Shown piece after piece: positions 22,711 through 22,788 of a stretch of DNA of 22,788 nucleotides. The notes beneath the pieces are model-generated. The model was not told the origin of the DNA and searched no databases. It was given only the letters and a program-made list of their open reading frames with translations. A program made the translations under genes and the position numbers. Every line of letters starts with the position of its first letter. Positions within the stretch are counted from its first letter, which is position 1. The DNA lies in the NCBI RefSeq assembly GCF_042684365.1, contig NZ_JBHULI010000004.1, forward strand, positions 1-22,788, written 5' to 3'. Source of the DNA: Gracilimonas halophila (lineage in GTDB: Bacteria > Bacteroidota > Rhodothermia > Balneolales > Balneolaceae).

Positions 22711-22788
22711 GAAGAAGGCGACGACCTACTCTACCGCTATTGCAGTACCATCGGCGCTGCAGGGCTTAACGGCCGTGTTCGGGATGGG
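22711..22788 (-). rRNA. rrf: 5S ribosomal RNA, 3' portion (5' end outside the window)
   Basis: Read leftward from the window edge, the sequence begins CCCATCCCGAACACGGCCGT and continues with GCGCCGATGGTACTGC and GTAGAGTAGGTCGTCGCC. These are conserved 5S landmarks: the CCCAUxCCGAAC loop C, the GCGCCGAUGGUA loop E region, and the GAGUAGG before the 3' strand of helix I. About two thirds of the gene is present. The exact 3' end (near 22711) is an estimate, because the pairing 5' end is off the window. The 23S and 16S genes presumably lie further right. Confidence 0.95.

Noticed and set aside
1..22788. Searched for CRISPR arrays, tRNA genes, insertion sequences, phage genes and toxin-antitoxin or other defence genes
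   Set aside because: No regular spacer-repeat pattern, tRNA-like cloverleaf, transposase, integrase or recognisable defence domain was seen.

Overview
The window looks like chromosomal DNA from a member of the Bacteroidota/Balneolota group; I favour a Balneolaceae-like marine bacterium. The reasons are an outer-membrane SusD-like lipoprotein, a long RecQ with a C-terminal helix-turn-helix domain, a single-chain fusion of 2-oxoacid dehydrogenase E1 alpha and beta, a TetR-fold/ABC1-kinase gene pair, weak Shine-Dalgarno sequences, and several apparent TTG starts. The taxonomic call rests on gene style, not on a database search.

Left part (1-5500): an edge region without a convincing gene ends in a strong terminator (139-174). 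It serves a leftward queuosine-precursor transporter (277-1044). Divergent from that is a rightward pair, a TetR-fold protein (1165-1914) and a COQ8/ADCK3-like ABC1 atypical kinase (1993-3321), separated by a perfect 16-bp inverted repeat. A SusD/RagB lipoprotein (3416-5215, leftward) follows, with no SusC partner in the window.

Middle (5216-18112): recQ (5502-7727, rightward) is flanked on both sides by REP-like palindromes of different sequence. Everything from 17967 down to 7837 then reads leftward: hisC, fused E1, a membrane histidine kinase, a membrane-anchored SpoIIE-type PP2C phosphatase, hflK and hflC (coupled by TAATG and ended by a clear terminator), then a 64-aa two-helix membrane protein. 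The kinase and phosphatase next to hflKC suggest an envelope or stress signalling neighbourhood, but no response regulator, anti-sigma factor or STAS antagonist lies beside them.

Right part (17968-22788): a short-chain dehydrogenase and an exported glycine-rich protein built from two copies of a 43-residue module read rightward. The second converges, with an 11-nt overlap, on a tight leftward operon: acyl-CoA dehydrogenase, a cysteine-free class III sirtuin, and an SGNH hydrolase that lacks the usual GxND asparagine. The pairing suggests a link between acyl-CoA oxidation and removal of acyl-lysine marks. The right edge holds the 3' part of a leftward 5S rRNA gene and its terminator, so an rRNA operon lies just outside.

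I found no CRISPR array, tRNA, transposase, phage gene or recognisable defence system. The best candidates for something undescribed are the duplicated glycine-zipper protein, the TetR-fold/ABC1 pair as a possible COQ9/COQ8 analogue, and the acyl-CoA dehydrogenase-sirtuin-SGNH operon.
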